From positions 21,612,492-21,676,491 of the forward strand of contig CAMGYJ010000002.1 in the NCBI GenBank assembly GCA_946122785.1: a stretch of DNA of 64,000 nt. Reading direction: 5' to 3'. A program made the position numbers and the translations under genes. Source of the DNA: Linum tenue. Taxonomy: Eukaryota; Streptophyta; Magnoliopsida; Malpighiales; Linaceae. The notes beneath the pieces are model-generated. The model did no database searches. It saw only the letters and a program-made list of their open reading frames with translations, and was not told the origin of the DNA. Of this stretch, positions 22,757 through 33,328 are shown piece after piece (position 1 is the stretch's first letter; each line of letters opens with the position of its first letter).

Positions 22757-23361
22757 ACTCGTATATATTTTATATGCAACTTAATCGAATCGTATTTTAC
22801 TAACTATTTTGTTGGTGCACTGTGGTGAGATAAGTACTCGTATATATTTTATATGCAACTTAATCGAATCATATTTTACTAACTATTTTGTTGGTGCGCT
22901 GTGGCGAGATAAACATATTTAGTAGGGATAATTGTACACTAGTTTGGTTAAGCAATTGTTCTTAGTTCTTTGTTAGTTTTTGGGGATTCCACTTCTATCT
23001 ATACTATATATAAAGCAGATTCATGGGTTGAATTTTCTCCCTTTCAAATTTCGAGCAACCAGAGTGAAAGTATGAAAGGTATTTGTTGGTGCACTGTGAT
23101 GAGATAAGTACTCGTATATATTTTATATTCAACTTAATCGAATCATATTTTACTAACTATTTTGTTGGTGCGCTGTGGCGAGATAAACATATTTAGTAGG
23201 GATAATTGTACACTAGTTTGGTTAAGCAATGGTTCTTAGTTCTTTGTTAGTTTTTAGGGATTCCACTTCTATCTATACTATATATAAAGCATATTCATGG
23301 GTTGAATTTTCTCCCTTTCAAATTTCGAGCAACCAGAGTGAAAGTATGAAGGGTATTTTTG
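22757..23361 (+). repeat. Direct repeats with 79-bp and 274-bp periods
   Basis: A segment starting ACTCGTATATATTTTATATG occurs at 22757 and again at 22836 (79-bp period). A larger unit beginning GTTGGTGCACTGTG at 22811 recurs at 23085 (274-bp period) with few substitutions and runs to about 23361. Each large unit contains one Helitron-like 5' end (TCTATACTATATATAAAG at 22998 and 23272). Confidence 0.85.
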
Positions 23362-26300
23362 TCTTCGCAATTAGTTATTTGTTTCGTATAAAAATATATC
23401 GGCACCAAGATTTGAACCATGGTATCTTTAAAGAGAGATAAGAAACATAACCAATTACACTAAACAAATACATTGTATACTTTTTATTACAAAACATACA
23501 CGAAGTTAAAATCTAAAAAACGGATGACTTTTGTATAATGATAAGCTAGCTCACTAAGTCTCCTGTAAGTATTTTATGGTGTTTGATACTTCAATTTTCA
23601 TATTTGATTGTTTTAATTCTAGACTATCCTCCAATCTTAAAATAATGAAGGAGATTCATGAGTTAAATTTTCTCAATTTCAAATATCCAGCAACCAGAGT
23701 GATTTTTGGAAGGAAAAAATGTCATTTACCACACTTTGATTGGAATACTTTGTTTAAACATTTATGTTGGGCTTTAAATTTGTCGCATGGATTTTAGTGT
23801 TTCCGCTAGGCTTTAAATTCGTTGGGTTATATTTTAGTTTCTAATTTATTTTTTCTTTTATTGTAATGTTGCTAGAGGGACGCAAACTCTCTCAACCTCT
23901 AAACCTGGATAAGAGAAAACAAAGAAGCGGAAATCCGCATCCATAACTCCGCCACCAACTAGGTCGTTCTTAGGACCTCTCCATGGAGGTTTTGACACCT
24001 TTCATGCCAGACAAAGCTAATCAAGGAGCACCATAGAGGTCCAATAAGTCTCCCCAGAGCCGTGTTTCGCTTTGCAACCACACCTGCATATGAGAGTCGG
24101 AGATCCCAAGAGCTGCTACTGAAAAATTGCCAACTCTGCTAACAATACTCCTTCAGAAACAACATTCGAAAAACAAATGATCTCATGTCTCACTATTGGC
24201 ATGGCATAAAATGCATCTAACTTCATTTAATTTACCCCACCGCATCAACTTTACCTTGGTTACTATCGCATCCATGGCCACAATCCATGCTATGATACTC
24301 CAACGTGACACATAGAATTTACTCTAGAGAAGAGCAGACCAGTGTTGTTTGCTCTTCACAGGACGTATCGTGTCCTAGACTGCACTCACTGAGTAGTTGT
24401 GCATCAATTTCCCATTCCAAAAGCCTTCATCACCATGCTTCCTCATAAATGACTACACAGTTGGCTAAAGCTTCATAATGCGTCTCCACGCCCGATCTTC
24501 TCTATTTTCACCTGTCAAACAACAAAAAGATGGTGTGTTTCCATAAATCCAATTATCAAACCAAGCTACACATGAATGAAAAAGTAAGTTATCATTATTC
24601 TAATAAAATTCCCAATCTTGAAGATTCCAATATAATTTTCGCTTCCATAATATATATGGTACTAATCGTTGGTTATAATTTACTTCAGCCTAATTCTGGC
24701 CTTTAGATTAATCTAACGGTTTAATAATGATTTGGATTACGATACAAAATCCAGACATAAAAAACTCTACAAAATCCCAACCATAGAACCATTTATCGAA
24801 CGAACATGTATTTTTAACAACATTAGAGTTATTTTTAACAATTATGATATCAGTTTTAACTATACAATTTAGTACCTATTCCATATTGTGTGATGTTAAC
24901 AATTATCATAATCAACAAAATGTTCATTTATAAAATAATTTGTTAATGATACCAAGAACATCAATAATATGAACAAACAACATTAATAGACAACTGTGAT
25001 ATTGGATCATACTGTTAACAATGAAATGATGTATTGTTAATAGTATACAAATTGAAACGTTGCCAACATAAGCAAAACCGTTAACCATATATATCTCATA
25101 TGAACAGGAAGCAGCCAATGAACGAACCGTCACTGAAGCAATTAACACTAAAGTCTGAATATCAACAGTTAATAAATGAACCTTCCAAACTTTGACATCG
25201 ACCGCAGCGGAAGAATTAGATGGCAGACATATACGAAGCAACGACGACGGTTATCGATTCTATTCCTCGTGATTAATGATATAAGCTTCGTCTAATGCAA
25301 ATCCATCATGTCTGAAAAATGGTATATGAAGAAAGTGGAAATAGGGTAACCAAAAATTCATTTTGGAAAGAAGCGAATGTGTCGAACGACATAGAGAAAA
25401 TAGAAAGGTATAAAATGAGAAGTTCCGACACAGTTTGAATGTGGTAGAGAAAGAGTGTGAGATTGAAGTTTCACATTTTTATTTTTTAAATACTTATTAA
25501 ACTAATTATTAATTTAGAATATCGACATTTATCTTTTATGTATTTTTCTTATTGATTAATCAAATGATTCCTATTAAGTTAAGAAACATCTTTATGTGGA
25601 TGTGGATAAGGGTTAACTCATCGCGATGACACACAGACTATTAATTAATGGTTTTTTGTTTCATGTAGCAGACCTTCAAATTGATAGGTTATATATATTT
25701 TTTTTTGTCTATTTCTCTTGCTTTTGCCTATTTAATTGACTCGGAAACACAATACTTTTTTCATGTACATCTCTTATTGGATTTCTTGATATTGAATTTC
25801 TCACAATGAACCTCTTTTTGATAATGTCTTTGACTCTCATCTTCAAGCTCGCTCATCTCCCCCCAAGTGTTTAAGATTATAGAAGGTGGTATTATCTCCT
25901 TTTATATCTAATTGTCTTTCCCTATATTTCTTTTGGGAGCATAATTAAAAGACTTTTGTTTCACATCTGAATATGCTATGGATTTTAGAGAGAATAAGAT
26001 GCAACATTAAGGCACAGAGTTAGTTTTATATTTGGTTTTCAAAGTGAGCTCCCATGTATTGAGCATTTGAGATCAATTTGCTCTTCATTGCCCACTGTTT
26101 TGTCTACCTCTACTTTCACATTAAAATATTAATACCGAAGTTACCAACGAGGCATCTAAAGGCTCAACTTTTAAGTATAACTTCCGCAGTGCACAAAATA
26201 CTCATTTGATTTTTCTTTTATGCATCGAGCTCTTGACTTATGTTAAGAATGCTCACTCGGAATCTTGGCACTATGTCATTTTCTGGTTTCTCTAATAGCT

Positions 26301-26818
26301 TCTACAACGACACTCTCATGCATGGATGCGAAATGATCACAAATTCTATAGCATATTAGTTTGTGCAAAATAAGTAAGGTTAATGTTGTATCGAGGGTGG
26401 TTTTCACGTCATCGTGGTACATCTTCAACATGCTACTTCATATTGTTGATCAATCTCTAATATGCCATGTATATTCTTTCACATGATATAATTTCATATC
26501 TATAACGTACCGTAATGAATAAAGATGGTAACTATTGGGGAAAAATATTAGATTAAACTACATGAATTGACAATCATTTTCTTTTATGATTAAGATTGAT
26601 TGTGTGTGTAATGTAAGAAAACTCTCATGCTGTCCTACATGAAATACAAAATAAATAGACTCCATTTACTTCTAAATATCGCTATTAGTTTTTATATTTG
26701 TTATTCATTTCTATATTTTTTTTATCTACACTAAAAAGTTACATATTATAAATGACAACAACACATCAAAATATATAATAACCAAACTCTCCCGGCCAAG
26801 GGCCGGGCCCAGTGCTAA
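23272..26818 (+). mobile_element. Non-autonomous Helitron
   Basis: The 3' end is canonical: hairpin CCCGGCC-AAG-GGCCGGG, then CCAGTG and CTAA (26815-26818), followed by host T. The 5' end is TC preceded by A (A|TCTATACTATATAT) at 23272. An identical 5' end lies 274 bases upstream (22998), and a diverged relative occurs at 23618 (TCTAGACTATCC...), sharing the segment GATTCATG and GCAACCAGAGTG. So the element could begin at any of these. No Rep/helicase frame is present; it is non-autonomous, about 3.2-3.8 kb, and AT-rich. It carries a decayed reverse-transcriptase zinc-binding fragment at 23915-24310. Confidence 0.7.
23915..24310 (-). pseudogene. Decayed zf-RVT (LINE-type reverse transcriptase zinc-binding) fragment
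   Basis: Translated on the minus strand, this gives an N-terminal part resembling the zf-RVT domain of plant non-LTR elements: AMDAIVTKVKLMRWGKLNE, then CILCHANSET, a stop, DHLFFECCF and another stop. The CxxC and HxxxxxC zinc ligands are kept around the stops. No reverse transcriptase core is visible nearby. It lies inside the Helitron and is probably captured or a prior insertion. Non-functional. Confidence 0.6.
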
Positions 26819-27704
26819 TATGCTTGAAAGATAAGAGAGATTCAAGATCTTTATCCTACCAACATTGACAGATTTGTTTTCCTTTTTCACTGTTCATGTT
26901 GGGTATATTAAAAAAAAGTAATTGAATGCTCGTTTTCTTATATTATGCTCAAATAGATATAAACACACTTCAAGATTCCTAGTCTCTTAGTTCGCGCTTT
27001 TGAGGTGGTAAAATCTAATCATATTTAAATTTTATCTATATATTCAATAATTTTGTTGTAATTAAATAATTCAAAAAATTATTTGGTTAGTATATCTGCA
27101 TAAACTTTATATAGCAAAATCAAAATTTTCAAGTATCACATTTTATTAAACTATTATATAATAAATAACTTGCTTCACACCACCTTTATGTAATGCAAAT
27201 TGATGAGGTGTGAATATTGTAGCTAATAGTAAAGTAATTAAGTTATGGAAAGTATCAAAATTGACTAAATTTTTGTATAAAAAGAACTAACCTCACGAAA
27301 CATGCAAAAAAGAATCGAGCTTACAGAACCTTTGTGTAATGCTAATTAATAAAATGATTAACAATTTAGTTGATGATAAAGAAAGTTTTGTTCAAACTGA
27401 TATTACGAAAATTTACCTAATATGTTTAGTTGATCCATAGGAATTAACTATGCCTTCATAAGCTTTACATATTATCTTATTTATTACGAAATACCCGCGT
27501 AATATGTTTTCTAATTGATACATAAGAAACAACTATCCATCCATAAGCTTTATGTAACATATTTATAATTTATGTATGTATTTTAAATACATAACCTTTT
27601 GTAATGTGGAATGAATTTTTAAGAAATAAAAATATCTGGACAACTGACTAGGGGGAGACTTCTGTTAAGATTGGGTGTAGGGGAAAAAACCTAGACAATT
27701 GATT
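26819..27704. other. AT-rich spacer
   Basis: No gene or recognisable element found. Very AT-rich with short interspersed runs. Confidence 0.5.
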
Positions 27705-27960
27705 ATAGGGGTGGGCATCCGGTTCGGTAAACCTAAACCAAACCAGACCAAAACTGAACTAGACCGAACCGAAATCGAAATATCATTATTCAGTTCAGAA
27801 TTCGGAAGGCAAAACCCAGTATTTCGGAAACCAGGATCTGCTCAACCGAATCCAATTTTCGATTTCCAAACCGACCAACCGAACCTACACAATCCAAGCC
27901 CAAACCCCAAGCCCACAACCCACAACCCCAAGCCCGCTAATCTATTTTCACATTTCTCTA
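27705..27960. mobile_element. hAT-like terminal sequence, right end not found
   Basis: TAGGGGTGGGCATCCGGTTCGG at the left resembles plant hAT inverted-repeat tips, followed by typical subterminal CCAAACCG/CCGAACC and CCCAAGCCC runs. I searched by eye for the reverse complement (GCCCACCCCTA) downstream and did not find it, so this is either a truncated element or only a terminus. Confidence 0.4.
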
Positions 27961-28052
27961 TCTGAAACCCTAGCCCAACCCAAATTACCCAAACCTAACA
28001 ACAATCGCCAGTTGAGAGTGAAGGCTTGGCATCGAGAGAGGAGAAGTGGAGA

Positions 28053-28331
28053 ATGGCGGCGGAGTTCGAGTACCCACCGGTGATTGCAACAATAGCTGGC
28101 GGAGTTGGAGTCCCCATCGGCAGAGTTCAAGATCTGCCAGCTTCGACGCCACCGCCCCTAAACAACCAAGATCTGCTCGACGCCATCTCCCTCAAACCAA
28201 GATTTGGTCGATGCTTCCCTTCAAGGCTTCAACCAAATACAAAAAGAAGTGCGAAATTGATGAGATACGTAGAGGCGAAGGAGAAAACAAACCAAAAGTT
28301 CCATGCGTACTTGGATATTAAGCCTTACTAA
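28053..28331 (+). other. Short GC-rich open frame, unidentified
   Basis: Starts MAAEFEYPPVIATIAGG and encodes 92 residues. I do not recognise it. The equivalent frame in the post-gap copy (from 54594) is broken after NTK by a one-base deletion, and the surrounding DNA differs between copies by many one-base indels, so coding constraint is doubtful. It directly follows the hAT-like terminus and may be a host exon fragment. Confidence 0.25.
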
Positions 28332-28820
28332 CCTCTAACCTTCATCGTCGGAGTCGTCACAATCATCAACGTCAATCGCCGTCGTCGCTGGGTTGTTCTC
28401 TCCTTCAATCGCCATCGCCGCCGGCCCTAAGTTGTTCACTCCGTCCCGTTGCCGCGGAATCCATATACGGTGAAGGTGAAATCCAACGATTAATAACACA
28501 GTTCAATATTTTATGTTTGAATTTTGATGGATTACACATTCACTTATAGAACAACGATTAATAACACGGTTCACACCTCTCCAAATAAAGTTCCAACGAG
28601 AGTGTTTGATGTTTTTATGAGTGAGAAATTTGAGTTAAATTACTATACACTTATCTTATTGAGGTTCAGTGAGAATGTCATAAACTAAATGCTACAACTA
28701 TTGCTACATTGCAGAAAAAGGATAAAATTTGGCATTGGGTGTTTAGTGTTGGTTTGGGACCCTTTCTCCAGTCTTTGTTACTCTTATTTTATAGTAAATA
28801 AGTGTAATTGTCCTGGTAAC
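28332..28820. other. Spacer between the GC-rich frame and the TRIM
   Basis: No gene seen. The first 130 bases are GC-rich with CGTCG/CGCCG runs, continuing the composition of the preceding frame. The remainder is AT-rich. Confidence 0.4.
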
Positions 28821-29064
28821 TGTCATAAACCACACTCTAACACTCTCTAACACACTCTAACATGCCTCCTAGCCAACTCACGGGCTTGAAGTTTGCACAG
28901 GCCCACCTTGTGCTTTAATCAACTGTTAATATTGGGGGTGGTGGAGATTCGAACACACGACCACTTAGTCAAACCAACTCTGATACCATATCATAAACCA
29001 GTTGGTCCCAATAACTCGAGTTGTTGGGAGAAGGTTATGTTGTATCTTATATCACACTCTAACA
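28821..29064 (-). mobile_element. TRIM (terminal-repeat retrotransposon in miniature), 244 bp
   Basis: Read on the minus strand: an LTR beginning TGTTAGAGTGTG and ending GGTTTATGATA, directly followed by primer-binding site TGGTATCAGAG, a short non-coding interior, a purine-rich tract (GGCTAGGAGGCA), and a second, shorter LTR from TGTTAGAGTG to GGTTTATGACA. The element is flanked by the 5-bp direct repeat GTAAC (28816-28820 and 29065-29069), the expected LTR-retrotransposon target duplication. No coding capacity. Confidence 0.8.
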
Positions 29065-30601
29065 GTAACTTCTAGCTGTCTGGTTGCTCCAATTGCCTCA
29101 TGGACCCCTTCATGTCGTCTTGGTGACAATTGCTATAAGTTTGATAGCCTCGTCGTAGGGCCGGACTAGTTTTGAGTTGAGATTCACCAATTCTTGTTGC
29201 CTTGTACTAGCTGGATAGGGTTGAAACCTCATCTTCTTAGCATCCATTACGAAGTCTTGATCACACCCCTATCAACCTTAATCACTCAATAATTAAATAA
29301 TAATTCTTTGTTGCTCTCATCTTGCTAAACACCTCAACACACCATTTTTTTTATTAGGGACCGCTACCAACTTGATGATATGAGATAGTATCTTCCATGC
29401 CGACTTGGCACCATCGTCATCTCGTCAGCCTAGCTCTCCTCACATGTTTGCTATCCCCCGTCTTGCTAGCCACCTCGATGAACCGTCTTATTCGCTAGGC
29501 CTTGTTACCAACCTTGACGGAAAGAAAACTTAACCCATTTTCCCACCAAGACTCCACACTTAGTCTTGAGGAGCTCGACATGATGCCAACTTGTCATATC
29601 GACATCAAGCTCGTCTTGTCGGCTTGATACACTACCACCTTGTCGACAAAATGGTCTTACCAACTTGTTGGCAAGTCCATCTCGTCCACTTGGTACCCCA
29701 TCGGCTTTCCACCACGCGCGTCCAACCAACTTAGTCTTCATACGGGCCCCTAAGGGACTCGACACCAAGTCCTCGTCAAGTTGATAGTTGATACCCTATC
29801 AGCTCGGTACCCTATCAAGGTGACACTAAACCTGTCTTTGTATTTTGTCAACTAGTTTGTCTCATCAGCTCGAGGCCTTTCGTCTTGCCGCCAAGCCCAT
29901 CTCATCAGCTTGTTAGCAAGTCCATCTCGTCGACTTGGTACCTTGACTGACAAGTTTCCACCCCCTGAGGTTCCATACTTAGTCTTTTGAAGTTAGGGAT
30001 TGTCGCTTAACCCCCTACCCGATGAGCTAGTAAATAAATCTGTGTAAGCAACTTGACACCTTGTCACCCTGCCGATTTGGTACTCCATCATCAGGATTTC
30101 AAACTTAATTTTTTTTTGCCAAATTTCATACCCACTAGCTTGTAATCCGTTTTGATACGTGACCTATTACTGGTCAACCACTTATTTAATAAGAGGTGAC
30201 CGCCAACCATTAAGGCCAGAGAGGGGCTATTGGCCAGTTAGGACGACAAAAGAGAGCTTAGCTACTTAAGCTGAAAAACTCAAACCAATAAGACCCAACT
30301 ATCTCATTTAATCTTTATTTATAAAGTCAACCTTATACCACAACTAATTCATCAAACTTAATCAATGTGATAAAATTAAGTTTTAGGATAAATAAATCTA
30401 CAGACATCCTAAATTAATAAAACATTGATCATTGGAACCAAGATATTCTTTGCATCACTCGCACAAAACATACAAGCAAGACATAAGGGCACCTATATTG
30501 AAACAACCTAGCTCGTATCTTAACTCTTAAGGGATAAAGTGTTCAACCCACGCTTAAACATCCTAACCAACGTAATTAACCATAACCAAAAGCTCCATCT
30601 T
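29065..30601. repeat. Degenerate repeat field with TCGTC and CTTGGTACC motifs
   Basis: Between about 29140 and 30100 the motifs CTTGTCG, CATCTCGTC, CTCATCAGCT and ACTTGGTACC recur many times. A long unit, TTGTT(G/A)GCAAGTCCATCTCG followed by TC(C/G)ACTTGGTACC, occurs at 29665 and 29910, 245 bases apart. No coding frame is convincing. It looks like an old tandem array or the interior of an unrecognised retroelement. The rest to 30601 is AT-rich. Confidence 0.5.
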
Positions 30602-31336
30602 GGTAAAATACCTCGGTTACCACTAAATTATGAAAATTGGGGGAGCTATACCACTTAAATAAGAATAGGGCATCACGTACCACTGAACTCGATTATATAT
30701 GCACCTAGTACCACTTAAGTTTACTGTTAAGTGCATTTCGTTAAAGTTAACAGAATATTCTTGGAATATTCTATTTTCTAAATTTCAGAATTGGTCCTTC
30801 TAGTAGGAAATTTAGAATCAATTATCATTATAAGTATTTTTAATTATCATTATGCGTTCTAATAATTGAATTATTCCCTGAAGCAAATTTATCCTATGAA
30901 TTCTGTCTCGATATAAATAATCTAAGGATGTTATATTTAGTTCTCTTACATCATGATGATATTGTCTAATTATCTATGTTAAATCTCCTTGTAATTTTCT
31001 AATATTATATTTTAGATGCTCTTCCTATAGTCATATTATTTTACTAATTTATCTATTTTATCGATAAATTTTCATTAGTCATTCTAGTAATACTATGTTT
31101 ATAAGGTTTTCTCATTTTTATATTCTCATTTTTATATCAATTAATACTTATTGAAATATAGTTTTAGATGTTTTAAAAGGTTTTGGGTACCAAAAGGTAA
31201 TTAATTTTTTTGGGTTAGATGGAAACTAGACGGATGCATATTTTGGCGACTTTAATGGTACCCGAATTCATATTTAAAGTTAAGTTATATGTCTACCCCA
31301 ATTATCAAATTTAAATGGTACCCGAGATATTTTACC
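30602..31336. mobile_element. Non-autonomous long-TIR DNA transposon, same family as 13691-14853
   Basis: The left end starts GGTAAAATACCTCGG, the right end is the inverted ACCCGAGATATTTTACC, and both inner flanks carry the GGGGGAGCTATACC / GGTAGACATA type segments seen in the element at 13691. The interior is AT-rich and shorter, about 0.7 kb in total. No clear target duplication was found. Confidence 0.65.
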
Positions 31337-31683
31337 CGCTTTATATTATTGGGGTTCACCCCAGTTAAACCCTAACAGCTCATGATCGGGATACAGCTCA
31401 TGATCGGGATAGGTGTATTATGGATATTAGGTTAATATGGATTCACGCTCAAAAGTAGGCTTGGCAATTATACTCATACCCATGGGTTTATAACTATCCA
31501 ACCCATTTGGGTTGGGTCTGAAATCCAATTAAAGTGTAAATGGATAAAGTTAGATGGGTCAATACCCATACCCATTATGTTGGGTTTAATTGGGTTTTAC
31601 CCATGAACTTGGGTTAAAAAATCCAAACCCAAATAATTAAAAAAAGAAAAACGAAACTAAAAAGAAAAATAAGATTAATCAGA

Positions 31684-32110
31684 AGAGCTTGCTAGCAAAC
31701 TCATCCAACGGCGTGCCTTCATCCCTACTATTAGCACACTTTCCAGCCAGCTCCCGGACCTCCGCCGGACTCCTTCCGAGCGCCAGCCCGACCTTCATCG
31801 CGAACACCTCACCATTTTTTCTCTCCTCAAATCCCGATTCGCCGAGAGTGGAATCGATCGATTCCTCGAGCTGATCGAAAAACCCGGCGCAGTTCCTGTA
31901 CATCTCCACCACCATCCCGATCTGCCCGCCGTGCTCCACTGCCACTAGCTCCGACGTCGCCGCCGCCCAGTGCTACCAAGCTTCGACGTCGCCGCCGCTA
32001 TAGCTGATTCCGTTGACTCCCGCTGTAGCCGCTCCACCGTTCGCCTTGGTGAGCTTAGCAGCAGCTGTTTCGTCCACCACATCAAACAAGCGGACTAAGG
32101 CAAACACAGC
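31684..32110 (-). pseudogene. Captured host-gene fragment, unidentified
   Basis: On the minus strand the reading frame runs RLFDVVDETAAAKLTKANG..., then an in-frame stop, then VEHGGQIGMVVEMYRNCAG and a helical-looking segment ending DEFASKLF. GC content and codon texture are gene-like and unlike the flanking transposon DNA. I do not recognise the protein. The stop and the absence of a proper start indicate a non-functional fragment. Confidence 0.45.
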
Positions 32111-32280
32111 GGGAAGGTAAATTCAGTTGAACCCAATTGCTTGTTTTGTTCTCCGGTGGGTTCATTTTTATCCAAACGAACTGATTGATTCTACCCAGAA
32201 GTTAAGAACAAGAGAAACTGAGAAACGTATGCATTTCTGTTCCAATTAAATGAGTCAACCCCTTAACCAACCATGGCGTC

Positions 32281-32400
32281 TCCTCCGATAACATCGTTTA
32301 CCATCAGCTCGACGTGACAGACAGCTCCAGCATCTCTTCTCTTGCCGATTTCATCAAAACCCAGTTTGGGAAACTTGACATCCTGGTTGGTACTACCCCC
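32281..32400 (+). pseudogene. Short-chain dehydrogenase/reductase fragment
   Basis: On the plus strand this encodes [19 protein letters not shown] followed by [11 protein letters not shown]. This is the typical beta-4/helix/beta-5 segment of plant salutaridine-reductase-like SDR proteins, which would continue into the NNAG motif. Here the frame leaves homology right after DILV. Only about 40 residues remain, so it is a captured exon piece. Confidence 0.6.
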
Positions 32401-32850
32401 AATTTGACCAGTTCCGTAACAACTCCTTTGGACGCCACCAATCCCAACTATCCCGGCGACTCCAATCGGCACACGCTGCAGGAGAGCCTTCCCAGCCTTC
32501 TCCGCCACGGCATCCGCGAACAGCACCACCACCCACTGCTTAAACTCCTCCGCTCCCAGCGTCATCGGCTCTTCCTCCGGCGCCTCCGCCTCCTGTTGGG
32601 CCGGGTTCTTAGGGGCTCGTCGGAGGGTTTCTACGACCTTCAGAGCTGAATCCACTTGGGCCTGGATCGGCGGCGTGGGGACCCAATTGACGATGAGTGG
32701 AATTTTGTTAGTGGTGGTGAGGATGGAGTGGATTTGATCGGAGGCAGTCGGGAGTTGGTAGGGAAGGACGCCTGGGAAGCCGATTCGCAGGTGGCGGTGA
32801 ACGCCGATGAGCTGCTGAGAGTGGTTTCCGCCTGCTTCGATTAGCCTCTG
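32400..32850 (-). pseudogene. Captured host-gene fragment, unidentified (opposite strand to the SDR piece)
   Basis: On the minus strand a continuous frame reads LIEAGGNHSQQLIGVHRHL ... KIPLIVNWVPTPPIQAQ ... [19 protein letters not shown] and ends near [14 protein letters not shown]. It has good protein-like composition and resembles plant proteins of unknown function, but I cannot name the family. It breaks off where the SDR fragment begins, showing that unrelated fragments were joined inside the element. Confidence 0.45.
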
Positions 32851-33328
32851 CTTTCAGCGGATGAAAACAGAGGAATTGCCGCCGGAATCGGGTTCGTCGG
32901 CGGAAAGGCGGCCTGATAGCGGGTAGTACGAGGACAGAGCAAGGGAGAAGCTCCACGACGAGGGGAAGCTCGGGGACTTGGCCGAGCTCAAGGACACGGA
33001 ATCGGCGCCGGCATTCGGCACCGGCGAAGCAGCTGGACTTGGCCAAAGTTACATTTTAGTACCTGAAGTTTTTAAGAAGATACAAATAGGTTCAACATCA
33101 TATGTGGAAAATTATATTTTAGTACATTAAAATTTTTGCTTTACATTTTAACACCTAATAAAAAAAATATATACAGGTGGGTCCAAGGAGATGGGTACCC
33201 AAGCCCAATCCATACCCAAAAATAAAATCCAAACCCAACTCCACCTACCCAAACATTATCCAAATCCATATAGAATAAATCCATACCCAACCCATATAAA
33301 TGGATATAAATGGGTTTGGGCAAAAATA

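Noticed and set aside
22757..23361. CRISPR-like or satellite array
   Set aside because: Only two units at each period, no short repeat/spacer pattern, and the units contain Helitron 5' ends, which explain them better.
24924..25241. 105-residue minus-strand frame inside the Helitron
   Set aside because: AT-rich, no recognised motif, and no splice or context support.
28893..29075. tRNA-like sequence around CTGATACCATAT
   Set aside because: It is the reverse complement of an LTR primer-binding site in the TRIM, not a tRNA gene.
29505..29768. 87-residue minus-strand frame, present in both large copies
   Set aside because: Lies within the degenerate repeat field and lacks any domain. Its survival in both copies reflects their near identity, not constraint.
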